Shown piece by piece: positions 1 to 6,214 of a stretch of 7,745 nt of DNA. Under the pieces are notes generated by a model. That model searched no databases. It worked only from the letters and a program-made list of their open reading frames with translations, and was not told where the DNA came from. The stretch is taken from NCBI GenBank assembly GCA_045106935.1, contig JBGCFN010000035.1, forward strand, positions 1 to 7,745. Reading direction: 5' to 3'. This DNA comes from UBA1858 sp045106935. Its GTDB lineage: Bacteria > Pseudomonadota > Gammaproteobacteria > UBA4575. The translations under genes and the position numbers were made by a program. Position 1 is the first letter of the stretch; the number at the start of each line of letters is the position of its first letter.

Positions 1-132
1 AAGGCTAACTGGAATGTGACAGAAGACGCGAGAATAGGCGTGGGTATCGATAACGTGTTTAATGAAGAAGCCTGCGTATTCCATCCATGGCCATCTCGAA
101 CGTTTTTCTTAGAAGGACGCGTGACTTTCTAG
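1..132 (+). CDS. TonB-dependent outer-membrane receptor, C-terminal end only
   Basis: Reading frame 1 is open from the first base to a TAG at 130-132 and gives the last 43 residues of a protein that begins outside the window. The residues include GIDNVFNEE, then a HPWPSR turn, then a final strand TFFLEGRVTF ending in phenylalanine. This is the typical last pair of beta-strands of a TonB-dependent receptor barrel, where the N-V-F-(N/D)-E turn and the terminal aromatic residue are conserved; the terminal Phe is the signal read by the BAM assembly machinery. Such receptors sit in the outer membrane and import siderophores, cobalamin, metals or other ligands with energy from TonB-ExbBD. The plug, TonB box and ligand-binding loops are not in view, so the substrate cannot be named. 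The gene converges on the minus-strand operon and ends in its own terminator. Confidence 0.8.
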   Translation, partial: KANWNVTEDARIGVGIDNVFNEEACVFHPWPSRTFFLEGRVTF

Positions 133-152
133 CGTAAAAAATAAGTGTTTAT

Positions 153-182
153 AAGGGCGGCAAGTGTTAGCTGCCCTTTTTT
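153..182 (+). terminator. Rho-independent terminator of the receptor gene
   Basis: The arms AAGGGCGGC (153-161) and GCTGCCCTT (170-178) form a 9-bp stem with one G-T wobble around an 8-base loop, and the T-run 177-182 follows directly. It lies 20 bp after the receptor stop codon. The stop codon of the convergent SDR gene lies 8 bp beyond it. Read on the minus strand the same hairpin lacks a proper U-tract after the stem, so it should stop the + strand transcript well and the operon transcript poorly. Confidence 0.85.
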
Positions 183-190
183 ATGCAAAA

Positions 191-931
191 TTAAATGTGG
201 TGAATTGTACTTGTTGTATCTTTACTGTCTGCCCCTAAGAAATAAATGAAGGGCGCTGTAACTGTGTCGGGGGCAGGGAATTCATTAGGGTTAATGCCAG
301 GGTAGTTGTGGGTTCTTAAATCTGTGCGAACTATCCCGGGGTGTATTCCATTTACGCGAATTTTCTGATCGCCATCTAACTCGTCTGCGAGTATTTTTAA
401 TAAGCCCACTTGCCCATATTTACTTACGCCATAGGCACCCCAATAAGCTTTGTTGGTTTCGTCTATGGTGAAAAGAATAGAGGGGTCTTGACTATTTCTT
501 AGTAAAGGAAGACAGGCGCGTGACATGAGGAAAGGTGCATGTAAGTGTAAAGTGATTAGTTTTGACCAAGTCTCAATTTCAATGTTCTGTAAAGGCGTGA
601 GTCCGCCAACACGGCCTGCATTATGTAGTAAGCCATCAAGTCGACCGTATTCTTTATCGATCGAGTCAGCGATTGTTTGATAATCATCTGCGGTGGCTGC
701 TTCGAGGTCAATATTTAATATCGCTGGTTGAGGAGCGTTTAATGCGAGTATTTCATCATAGGTGTGTTCGAGTCTTTTTAAATCTTTTGCCACGAGTAAC
801 ACGGTTGCCCCAAGTCGCGCGCAATCTAAGGCCACGGCTTTGCCGATGCCACGGCTTGCGCCAGTAATTAAAATCACTTTGTCTTGCAAGTAGCTGTCAG
901 GCGCTTGGAAATTATTAATATGATTATCCAT
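191..931 (-). CDS. YciK-family short-chain dehydrogenase/reductase with degenerate active site
   Basis: A 246-residue classical SDR Rossmann protein, presumably cytosolic and NAD(P)-binding. Visible motifs are the cofactor loop TGASRGIG (23-30), NAG (104-106) and the YGVSK box (Tyr167, Lys171). WGAYGVSK, the NPG-like IHPGIVRTDLR stretch and the overall length place it with YciK-type oxidoreductases, whose substrate is unknown. Two of the four catalytic-tetrad positions are altered. The Asn expected in the VNxxxxF motif is His129 (LHLHAPF), and the Ser-rich segment before Tyr is replaced by TIDETNKAYWGAY, about three residues shorter and without a Ser at the catalytic position. Tyr and Lys remain, so it may bind cofactor but have lost or changed chemistry. 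It is the last gene of the operon and its ATG overlaps the end of rmuC by 8 bp. No Shine-Dalgarno is visible, so translation may depend on coupling. The family call is firm and the function is open. Confidence 0.85.
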   Translation of the reverse strand: MDNHINNFQAPDSYLQDKVILITGASRGIGKAVALDCARLGATVLLVAKDLKRLEHTYDEILALNAPQPAILNIDLEAATADDYQTIADSIDKEYGRLDGLLHNAGRVGGLTPLQNIEIETWSKLITLHLHAPFLMSRACLPLLRNSQDPSILFTIDETNKAYWGAYGVSKYGQVGLLKILADELDGDQKIRVNGIHPGIVRTDLRTHNYPGINPNEFPAPDTVTAPFIYFLGADSKDTTSTIHHI

Positions 932-2222
932 GTTTGTCTTGTTTTGTTATTGGAATGTCGCGTGCTTTTTTCTCGATTTCATCGATGAGTGGAAGCTCTT
1001 CTTTTGCTGCGATACCCAGTTCGGTAAATTTACGCGCACCCGGTAATACTTGGCGTTCTAGTGAACCAATGGCTTTATTATAGTTCGCGACACTATCATC
1101 TAAGTTTTTACCTACTTTCTGCAAATGAGAGCAGAACGAATGCAAACGTTTGTAAAGGTCTTGTGCTAAATCTCTCACATGCTCCGCATTTTCTGAAATA
1201 GAAGCTTGTTGCCACCCATAGGCAACTGAACGTAATAACGCGACTAATGTCGTTGGTGTGGCCAGGATGACTCGATTTGCAAATGCATCTTCTAATAATT
1301 TGTCATCATAATCTAGTGCGCATGTTAAAAACTGTTCGCCAGGAATAAATAAAATCACAAAGTCAGGAGATTGTTTGAATTGAGACCAGTAAGCTTTGCT
1401 CGCCAGTTCTTTCATGCGTTCACGCACTTTGCGTGCATGATGTTTTAAATAAGTTTCGCGTTCTTCTTGAGTGTTGGCTTGAACAGCGCTGAGATAAGCA
1501 TCTAATGGTGTTTTTGCATCGACAATCAATTCACGTTTTTCTGGCATGCGCACGATCATATCGGGACGTATATTTTTTCCATCATCAACGTCAACATGGG
1601 TTTGTTCTTCAAAGTCACAGTGATTCACCATGCCGGCTAATTCTGCTAGCCGTTTCAGTGTTAACTCGCCCCATTGGCCTCGCACTTCTGGTCTGCGTAA
1701 TGCGCGCACAAGTTGTTCGGTCTCAGACTGCAAGCCATACTGAGCTTCTGTCACCAGTTTTAATTGTGTGGTGATAGAGCCAAATGCTTCTTTGCGTTCT
1801 TTTTCTATGCTGGAAATTTGTTGTTCGGTTTTTTGTAAAGCCTCTGTCATCGGTTTTAAAAGCGTTTCAATGGATTTTTCTTTTTCGCTTAAATTGGCCT
1901 GTGCGCGGGACTCAAATAAACCTAATTTTTGTTGAGCAAGCTGTAAGAAAGATTCATTGTTAGAATCTAATGCATGTTTCGATAAGGCGCTAAAACTTTC
2001 TTTTAATTGTTCGCGAGATTCGTTTAGTGCGGCAATTTTTTCAATATTTTGAGCCTGCTCAATACGCAATTTTGTGTAGAGGCGATGGTTGGCTTCGTGC
2101 AGATCAAGAATGTTTTTATCCATGCGTGCGCGAGTAATAAGATAAGCAATCAGTGCGCCAAGTAACGCAGCAATACCTATTGCTACGCCTAACTGCCAAC
2201 TGAGCTCAAGTTCCCATTTCAT
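924..2222 (-). CDS. rmuC: RmuC-family DNA recombination protein
   Basis: A 432-residue RmuC protein. Residues 10-30 form one hydrophobic segment (predicted N-terminal membrane anchor), followed by a long charged heptad-rich region (about 35-165, coiled coil) and the conserved RmuC domain (about 170-400). Family hallmarks are RGQWGELTLKRL (181-192), RPDMIVRMP (219-227), LIVDAKTPLDAYL (232-244), FVILFIPGEQ (288-297) and VAYGWQQ (333-339). Asp221 of RPD and the D-A-K motif (Asp235, Lys237) fit the PD-(D/E)xK-like nuclease fold predicted for the family. In E. coli, rmuC limits inversions at short inverted repeats; the biochemical activity is not well established. The length is slightly below the E. 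coli protein (about 475). The ATG at 2222 lies inside mupP (17-bp overlap) with no strong Shine-Dalgarno, so translational coupling is likely. In Pseudomonas the syntenic block has, as far as I recall, no rmuC at this place. Confidence 0.93.
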   Translation of the reverse strand: MKWELELSWQLGVAIGIAALLGALIAYLITRARMDKNILDLHEANHRLYTKLRIEQAQNIEKIAALNESREQLKESFSALSKHALDSNNESFLQLAQQKLGLFESRAQANLSEKEKSIETLLKPMTEALQKTEQQISSIEKERKEAFGSITTQLKLVTEAQYGLQSETEQLVRALRRPEVRGQWGELTLKRLAELAGMVNHCDFEEQTHVDVDDGKNIRPDMIVRMPEKRELIVDAKTPLDAYLSAVQANTQEERETYLKHHARKVRERMKELASKAYWSQFKQSPDFVILFIPGEQFLTCALDYDDKLLEDAFANRVILATPTTLVALLRSVAYGWQQASISENAEHVRDLAQDLYKRLHSFCSHLQKVGKNLDDSVANYNKAIGSLERQVLPGARKFTELGIAAKEELPLIDEIEKKARDIPITKQDKHG

Positions 2223-2904
2223 GACTTGGTGTGCTTAATTGAATATGATTTAATAATTCTAAAGGATGATTGATTGTAAAGTCAGCGCCCCATTGGTCAG
2301 TGTCGGTATCATCTTCAATGTAACCGTATTGGGCGATACAAGTATACATGCCCGCAGCATTACCTGCATAAATGTCACGTGGATCGTCACCAAGGTAAAT
2401 GGTGTGGTGAGGAGATAATTGAATCTTTTCACTAGCAAATAGCAGTGGCTCGGGATGGGGTTTGCGTACAGTTAAAGTGTCGCCACTGACCACACACGCA
2501 GGACGATCTGATAATGATAATTTTTCTAATAGGGCCTTAGTTAAGTCACCTGGTTTGTTGGTGACAATACCCCATGGGATGTGTTGTGCTTCTATGCTCT
2601 CTAATAATGATTCCATGCCATTAAAAAATTCAGTATCCACACACACTGATTCGGCATAATGTTGCAGAAACTCTTGGCGAAGTTGTTCAAATTGAGTGGC
2701 GTTGTTGACATCAGGAAATCCATAGCGGGTGAGGGCGATACTTCCTTGAGAGGCTAAATGTCTAAGTTTGCTGACATCTACGCTTGGGCGGTCGTGGTGC
2801 TTGAGTAACGTATTTAATGCTAATACAAGATCAGGCGCGGTATCTAATAATGTTCCATCTAAATCAAACAGAACAGCATGGATAGCAGTGGACGTTGTGC
2901 TCAA
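2206..2904 (-). CDS. mupP: N-acetylmuramic acid 6-phosphate phosphatase (HAD family)
   Basis: A 232-residue HAD phosphatase. Motif I is DLDGTLLDT (nucleophile Asp14, acid Asp16), motif II VTNK (Thr115), motif III Lys148 (RKPHPEP) and motif IV GDDPRDI (172-178), with a helical cap between motifs I and II. MupP removes the 6-phosphate from MurNAc-6P in the cytosol, feeding the AmgK/MurU route that rebuilds UDP-MurNAc from recycled peptidoglycan and bypasses MurA. It is often annotated as phosphoglycolate phosphatase (Gph). I prefer MupP because of GDDPRDI (Gph has GDSRNDI-like), the C-terminal YGYI...WGAD...HPLEL pattern, and the position after ubiG as in Pseudomonas. The start is TTG at 2904-2902, overlapping the ubiG TGA stop (TTGA). 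There is no in-frame ATG or GTG nearby upstream, and codon 10 is already close to the first beta-strand. If AmgK and MurU are absent from the genome, the role would need revision. Confidence 0.85.
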   Translation of the reverse strand: MSTTSTAIHAVLFDLDGTLLDTAPDLVLALNTLLKHHDRPSVDVSKLRHLASQGSIALTRYGFPDVNNATQFEQLRQEFLQHYAESVCVDTEFFNGMESLLESIEAQHIPWGIVTNKPGDLTKALLEKLSLSDRPACVVSGDTLTVRKPHPEPLLFASEKIQLSPHHTIYLGDDPRDIYAGNAAGMYTCIAQYGYIEDDTDTDQWGADFTINHPLELLNHIQLSTPSHEMGT

Positions 2905-3611
2905 GGGGCTGGCTTCATTGTATGGAGCATGTAATTAACGCTAACGTCGCTGCCTAACCAATAGTGTTTGGTGATTGGGTTGTAGCTCATGCCAATTAAT
3001 TCTTTGGGTGAAAGCCGATTGCTACGGCACCATTTATCTAGCTCAGAAGGGCGAATAAACTTTTGGTATTCATGTGTCCCTTTGGGAAGAAGATTGAGAA
3101 TGTATTCAGCGCCAATAATGGCAAATAAATAGGATTTTGGATTGCGGTTCAATGTGGAGAAGAATACATGTCCGCCTGGTTTAACTAATTTTGTGCACGC
3201 CGCAATAATACTGTCTGGACTTGGCACATGTTCTAACATTTCTAAGCAAGTCACGACGTCATAGGATTCGGGTTCGCGTTGAGCAATGTCTTCAGCAGAT
3301 ATCATTTCGTAATTGATATCTAAGTTGCTTTCTTTAGCGTGTAGCTGTGCCACTGAGAGTGGGGCTTTGCCGAGATCAATACCTTTAACGCTGGCGCCTT
3401 TAGCGGCCATGCTCTCTGATAAAATGCCGCCACCACAACCCACGTCTAATACATTTTTTCCCGATAGTTTGGCGCGCTCGTCAATAAAATTTAGTCGTAA
3501 AGGGTTGATGTCGTGAAGTGGTTTGAATTCACTATCTTTATCCCACCAGCGATAAGCAAGATCTTCAAATTTTGCGATTTCAGCGGGGTCGAAATTGTCT
3601 GCATTAGCCAT
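2901..3611 (-). CDS. ubiG: Ubiquinone biosynthesis O-methyltransferase UbiG
   Basis: A 236-residue class I SAM-dependent methyltransferase of normal length for UbiG. It carries out both O-methylations of ubiquinone synthesis: the 2-polyprenyl-6-hydroxyphenol step and the final demethylubiquinol step, associated with the membrane-linked Ubi complex. Evidence is the N-terminal FEDLAYRWWD signature (15-24), the SAM-binding loop LDVGCGGG (55-62), acidic GIDL (77-80), the TCLEMLEHV motif (121-129) and the UbiG-specific stretch STLNRNPKSYLFAIIGAEY (152-170), followed by PKGTHEY...FIRPSEL. The first Met gives the expected N-terminus. The gene begins 28 bp after the mtaD stop; the spacer is AT-rich and lacks a Shine-Dalgarno. 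Its stop codon overlaps the TTG start of mupP by three bases. The same ubiG-mupP order occurs in Pseudomonas. Confidence 0.97.
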   Translation of the reverse strand: MANADNFDPAEIAKFEDLAYRWWDKDSEFKPLHDINPLRLNFIDERAKLSGKNVLDVGCGGGILSESMAAKGASVKGIDLGKAPLSVAQLHAKESNLDINYEMISAEDIAQREPESYDVVTCLEMLEHVPSPDSIIAACTKLVKPGGHVFFSTLNRNPKSYLFAIIGAEYILNLLPKGTHEYQKFIRPSELDKWCRSNRLSPKELIGMSYNPITKHYWLGSDVSVNYMLHTMKPAP

Positions 3612-3639
3612 GTTTATAATTTGTCGTGTATAAATTCAG

Positions 3640-4956
3640 TTATGTCGTGGAAATTTTATGCGCCCACTGTTCAGTTTTCGCAATAATGTCATCTTCGCTT
3701 ACCGTCGTCAGTGTGCGATCGCGTAATAGTTGTCGGCCGGATACAAATACATCTGAGACGCGACTACGGTTAGTACTGTAAACAAGGTGGCTATGTACAT
3801 CAAAAAGCGGGTGCCCCTCTACATGATGACAACTGATGGCAATAATGTCAGCAGATTTGCCTTCTTCAAGTGAGCCGATTTCATCATCCAAGCGAAGTGC
3901 TTTAGCCGCATCTATGGTGCTGGCACGTATTGCTTGTTGAGCAGAAAATGCAGTGGCATCCTCGCTGACTCCTTTAGCGATTAATGCAGCAGTACGCATT
4001 TCTGAGAACATATCTAAGTCATCATTACTCGCGCAACTATCAGTTCCAATAATAACGCGAGAATTATTTTTTAGTAATTCGTGTGTAGGACAAAACCCAC
4101 TGGCTAGTTTCATATTAGATTCGGGACAGTGGATGACAGTGACACCGGCTTCTGAGACGCGTTGTATTTCTTGCTGATTCAGTTGTGTCATATGCACAGC
4201 GAGTAGATTTGGGTTAATTAATCCGAGTTTATCTAGCCGTTCAATTGGGCGCATGCCGAATTCTTTAACGCTGGTGTCAATTTCTGATTTTGTTTCATGG
4301 ATGTGCATGTGAATCGGTAGGTCTAATTCATTTGCATAGCTATTTATTTTGCTGAATGTCGTGTCTGAGACTGTATATGGAGCATGGGGTGCAAAGACAT
4401 TCGTAATTAAAGGGTCGGGTTTATAGTCGTCGTAAAGGGCCAGTCCTTTAGATAGATATTCATCGGGAGATGCTGCATAGGCGGTTGGGAATTCTAGCGC
4501 GATCATCCCTATGACGGCTCTGATGCCAATTGTCGACGCCACGCGTGCCGTCACATGAGGAAAGAAGTACATGTCATTGAAGCATGTGGTGCCACCACGT
4601 AGCATTTCTGCAATGGCTAATTCACTACCATCATGCACAAAATTTTCATCGGCCCATTTTTGTTCGATCGGCCAGATATGATTTTGCAACCACTCCATGA
4701 GCGGAAGATCACTGGAAATGCCACGTAGTAATGACATCGCTGCGTGGGTATGGGCATTGATTAAGCCGGGCATTAAGATATGGTTATCATAATCAATGTG
4801 TGAATTGGCACTGTAAGTTTGCAGCGCTTTTTGTGTTGGTAGAATGTCAACAATACGCCCGTTATCAATCGCTATAGAGTGATTGTTTAGTACAGAGTTT
4901 TCTGTATCCACTGGCACGATATGGCGAGCAGATAGAAGTGTTTGAATAGTACGCAT
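3640..4956 (-). CDS. mtaD: 5-methylthioadenosine / S-adenosylhomocysteine deaminase (TRZ/ATZ amidohydrolase)
   Basis: A 438-residue cytosolic amidohydrolase with the metal-dependent (beta/alpha)8 fold plus the small beta-sandwich built from both ends. Visible active-site elements are NAHTH (68-71 region; metal ligands His69 and His71), HMHIHET (His218 as third ligand, Glu221 as catalytic acid), AVHMTQL (His255) and GTDSCASND (Asp306). This set matches MTA/SAH deaminases; relatives are often mislabelled as atrazine or N-ethylammeline chlorohydrolases. The reaction deaminates 5'-methylthioadenosine to methylthioinosine (and possibly SAH to SIH). The P. aeruginosa protein at this syntenic place is known to be an MTA deaminase, and divergence from mtnA, the next enzyme but one of that route, supports the same role. 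It is the first gene of the five-gene minus operon. An AAAGG lies about 12 bases before the ATG, the only Shine-Dalgarno-like site in the operon. Adenosine-type substrates cannot be excluded from sequence. Confidence 0.88.
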   Translation of the reverse strand: MRTIQTLLSARHIVPVDTENSVLNNHSIAIDNGRIVDILPTQKALQTYSANSHIDYDNHILMPGLINAHTHAAMSLLRGISSDLPLMEWLQNHIWPIEQKWADENFVHDGSELAIAEMLRGGTTCFNDMYFFPHVTARVASTIGIRAVIGMIALEFPTAYAASPDEYLSKGLALYDDYKPDPLITNVFAPHAPYTVSDTTFSKINSYANELDLPIHMHIHETKSEIDTSVKEFGMRPIERLDKLGLINPNLLAVHMTQLNQQEIQRVSEAGVTVIHCPESNMKLASGFCPTHELLKNNSRVIIGTDSCASNDDLDMFSEMRTAALIAKGVSEDATAFSAQQAIRASTIDAAKALRLDDEIGSLEEGKSADIIAISCHHVEGHPLFDVHSHLVYSTNRSRVSDVFVSGRQLLRDRTLTTVSEDDIIAKTEQWAHKISTT

Positions 4957-5015
4957 GGGATTAAACTTACCTTTCTCGCATGCTTAGGACAAGTAAAAAC
5001 CTTGAAATAAATATT
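4957..5015. promoter_or_regulatory. Divergent spacer between mtaD and mtnA
   Basis: This 59-bp AT-rich spacer lies between the preferred start codons and must serve both transcripts unless promoters lie inside the coding ends. For the operon a weak candidate reads on the minus strand: TTGGGT (5035-5030), 16 bp, then TATTTA (5013-5008), giving a start near 5001 and a leader of about 45 bases. I see no convincing -10/-35 pair for mtnA, no operator palindrome and no riboswitch; there is too little room for a SAM riboswitch. GCATGC at 4979-4984 is a short palindrome of no clear meaning. Confidence 0.35.
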
Positions 5016-6065
5016 ATGGATAAATCTCTACCCAATCGCGCCATTGAATGGCGAGATAGACAATTAATTTTATTGGACCAGCGATTGTTACCCGGGTCGG
5101 TAGAATTTCTATCAATAGATAACGTCAGCGACACATTTGATGCGATTCGAAATATGGTTGTTCGTGGTGCGCCGGCCATTGGAGTGACCGCTGCCTATGG
5201 TGTGGTTTTGTCTACTTTAATGCATCGTGGCTTGGATAAAGATAAAGCGAGGCAGCAGGTAATCGTGGATATCGCCAAGTTGAGTGAAGCGCGTCCAACG
5301 GCGGTCAATTTAGCCTGGGCATTAGCGCGCATGCAGGATTGTTTGCACAGTCATGACAGTGACTGGGTTGAGTGTCTAGAAAAAGAAGCCATCGCCATAC
5401 ATGAAGAAGACATCGCGGCAAATAAAGCGATGGGTGAGCTGGGCGCTAGCTATATTGATGCACAAAGTAGCGTCATGACGCACTGTAATGCGGGGGCATT
5501 AGCCACGGGAGGTTACGGTACTGCATTAGGTGTGATTCGATCTGCATTTTCTCAAGGTAAGTTAACGACTGTATTTGCCAATGAGACGCGCCCTTGGTTT
5601 CAAGGGTCGAGATTAACCGCCTGGGAATTAGAGCAAGAACAGATTCCTGTTAATTTAATTTGCGATTCTGCGGCCGCCAGCGCACTACGTGCGCATCATG
5701 TTGACTGGATCATTGTGGGCGCCGATCGTGTGGCAGCCAACGGCGACGTTGCGAACAAAATTGGTACCTATAGTTTGGCTGTCTTAGCAAAGCATATGGG
5801 GAAGAAATTTATGGTCGTGGCACCGACGAGTACCATCGATTTAAATTCTGCTCACGGTGACGACATAGAAATAGAAGAACGTGGTCGCGTAGAAGTGACG
5901 CAAGTGGGTGAAAAAGTGATGGCCACCGAAGGGGCAAACGTGTGGAATCCTGTGTTTGATGTGACCCCAGCAGCACTCGTTGACGTCCTCATTACCGAGC
6001 GTGGCGCGGTGGAAAATCCTAGCGATGATAAGATCGCTCAATTATTCAACAAGCAGGCCATTTAG
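5016..6065 (+). CDS. mtnA: S-methyl-5-thioribose-1-phosphate isomerase
   Basis: MtnA converts methylthioribose-1-phosphate to methylthioribulose-1-phosphate in the cytosolic methionine salvage pathway. It belongs to the eIF2B-alpha/beta/delta-like fold. With the ATG at 5016 the product has 349 residues; visible landmarks are IEWRD near the start, RGAPAIG (50-56), THCNAGALATGGYGTALGV with catalytic Cys157, NETRPWFQGSRLTAWEL (189-205), and GADRVAANGDVANKIGTY with catalytic Asp237. These Cys/Asp residues match the established B. subtilis MtnA pair. An upstream in-frame ATG at 4980 would add 12 residues. I prefer 5016 because its N-terminus (MDKSLPNRAIEWRD) resembles Pseudomonas MtnA in length, but neither start has a clear Shine-Dalgarno. 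The gene ends with tandem TAG codons (6063-6068). It runs divergently from mtaD, consistent with the MTA to methylthioinosine to MTR-1-P route; the required phosphorylase is not in the window. Confidence 0.96.
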   Translation: MDKSLPNRAIEWRDRQLILLDQRLLPGSVEFLSIDNVSDTFDAIRNMVVRGAPAIGVTAAYGVVLSTLMHRGLDKDKARQQVIVDIAKLSEARPTAVNLAWALARMQDCLHSHDSDWVECLEKEAIAIHEEDIAANKAMGELGASYIDAQSSVMTHCNAGALATGGYGTALGVIRSAFSQGKLTTVFANETRPWFQGSRLTAWELEQEQIPVNLICDSAAASALRAHHVDWIIVGADRVAANGDVANKIGTYSLAVLAKHMGKKFMVVAPTSTIDLNSAHGDDIEIEERGRVEVTQVGEKVMATEGANVWNPVFDVTPAALVDVLITERGAVENPSDDKIAQLFNKQAI

Positions 6066-6084
6066 TAGTCATAAATAACGTGTC

Positions 6085-6129
6085 AAAAACGGCGAAATCT
6101 ATGTAGCACAGCCTTATTTCGCCATTTTT
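6085..6129 (+). terminator. Probable terminator between mtnA and gyrA
   Basis: The perfect 8-bp arms GGCGAAAT (6091-6098) and ATTTCGCC (6116-6123) enclose a 17-base loop and are followed by ATTTTTCGTTTTT. After one mismatch, AAAAA (6085-6089) can pair with TTTTT (6125-6129), giving an A-tract/stem/T-tract arrangement that could work in both directions. It lies about 20 bp after the mtnA stop. The loop is larger than usual, which lowers confidence a little. Confidence 0.7.
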
Positions 6130-6146
6130 CGTTTTTATTGATTTAC

Positions 6147-6163
6147 CCTTCTCAGGGGAGAGG
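6147..6163. repeat. Imperfect inverted repeat abutting the gyrA -10 region
   Basis: CCTTCTC (6147-6153) and GAGAGG (6158-6163) are complementary apart from one extra T, around the loop AGGG. The repeat occupies the space where a -35 hexamer would be, a few bases before the extended -10 element. It may be an operator or a topology-sensitive element, or chance; no known regulator site is recognised. Confidence 0.3.
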
Positions 6164-6165
6164 TG

Positions 6166-6174
6166 TGATATAAT
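6166..6174 (+). promoter_or_regulatory. Extended -10 promoter of gyrA
   Basis: TGATATAAT fits the extended -10 consensus TGnTATAAT exactly. No acceptable -35 hexamer is present at 16-18 bp upstream (the region reads ACCCTTCT); TTGATT at 6138-6143 is 25 bp away, too far. A sigma70-type promoter relying on the TG extension is therefore likely, with transcription starting near 6181 and a leader of roughly 34 bases to the gyrA ATG. Weak -35 and strong -10 elements are known in gyrase promoters, which respond to supercoiling, but that response here is an inference. Confidence 0.7.
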
Positions 6175-6214
6175 TTCCGGTTCATAAGGAACTAAACCCG
6201 TCTGCGTTGATTTA

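Noticed and set aside
1505..1774. Plus-strand 89-codon open frame opposite rmuC
   Set aside because: Antisense shadow of the conserved RmuC domain, with no recognisable product.
2206..2904. Phosphoglycolate phosphatase (gph) as the identity of the HAD gene
   Set aside because: Motif IV GDDPRDI, the C-terminal YGYI/WGAD/HPLEL pattern and the ubiG neighbourhood favour MupP.
4957..5015. Possible SAM or methionine-salvage riboswitch before mtnA
   Set aside because: The spacer is only 59 bp, shared by two divergent genes, and shows no stem set or expression platform of such a riboswitch.
5014..5023. TTATCCATA on the minus strand resembling a DnaA box
   Set aside because: A single site differing from the consensus, inside the mtnA start, with no cluster of boxes or AT-rich unwinding region; gyrA proximity to an origin is not enough.
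4967..5179. Minus-strand open frame of 70 codons across the mtnA start
   Set aside because: It overlaps the start of the well-supported mtnA gene antisense and its residues match no recognised family.
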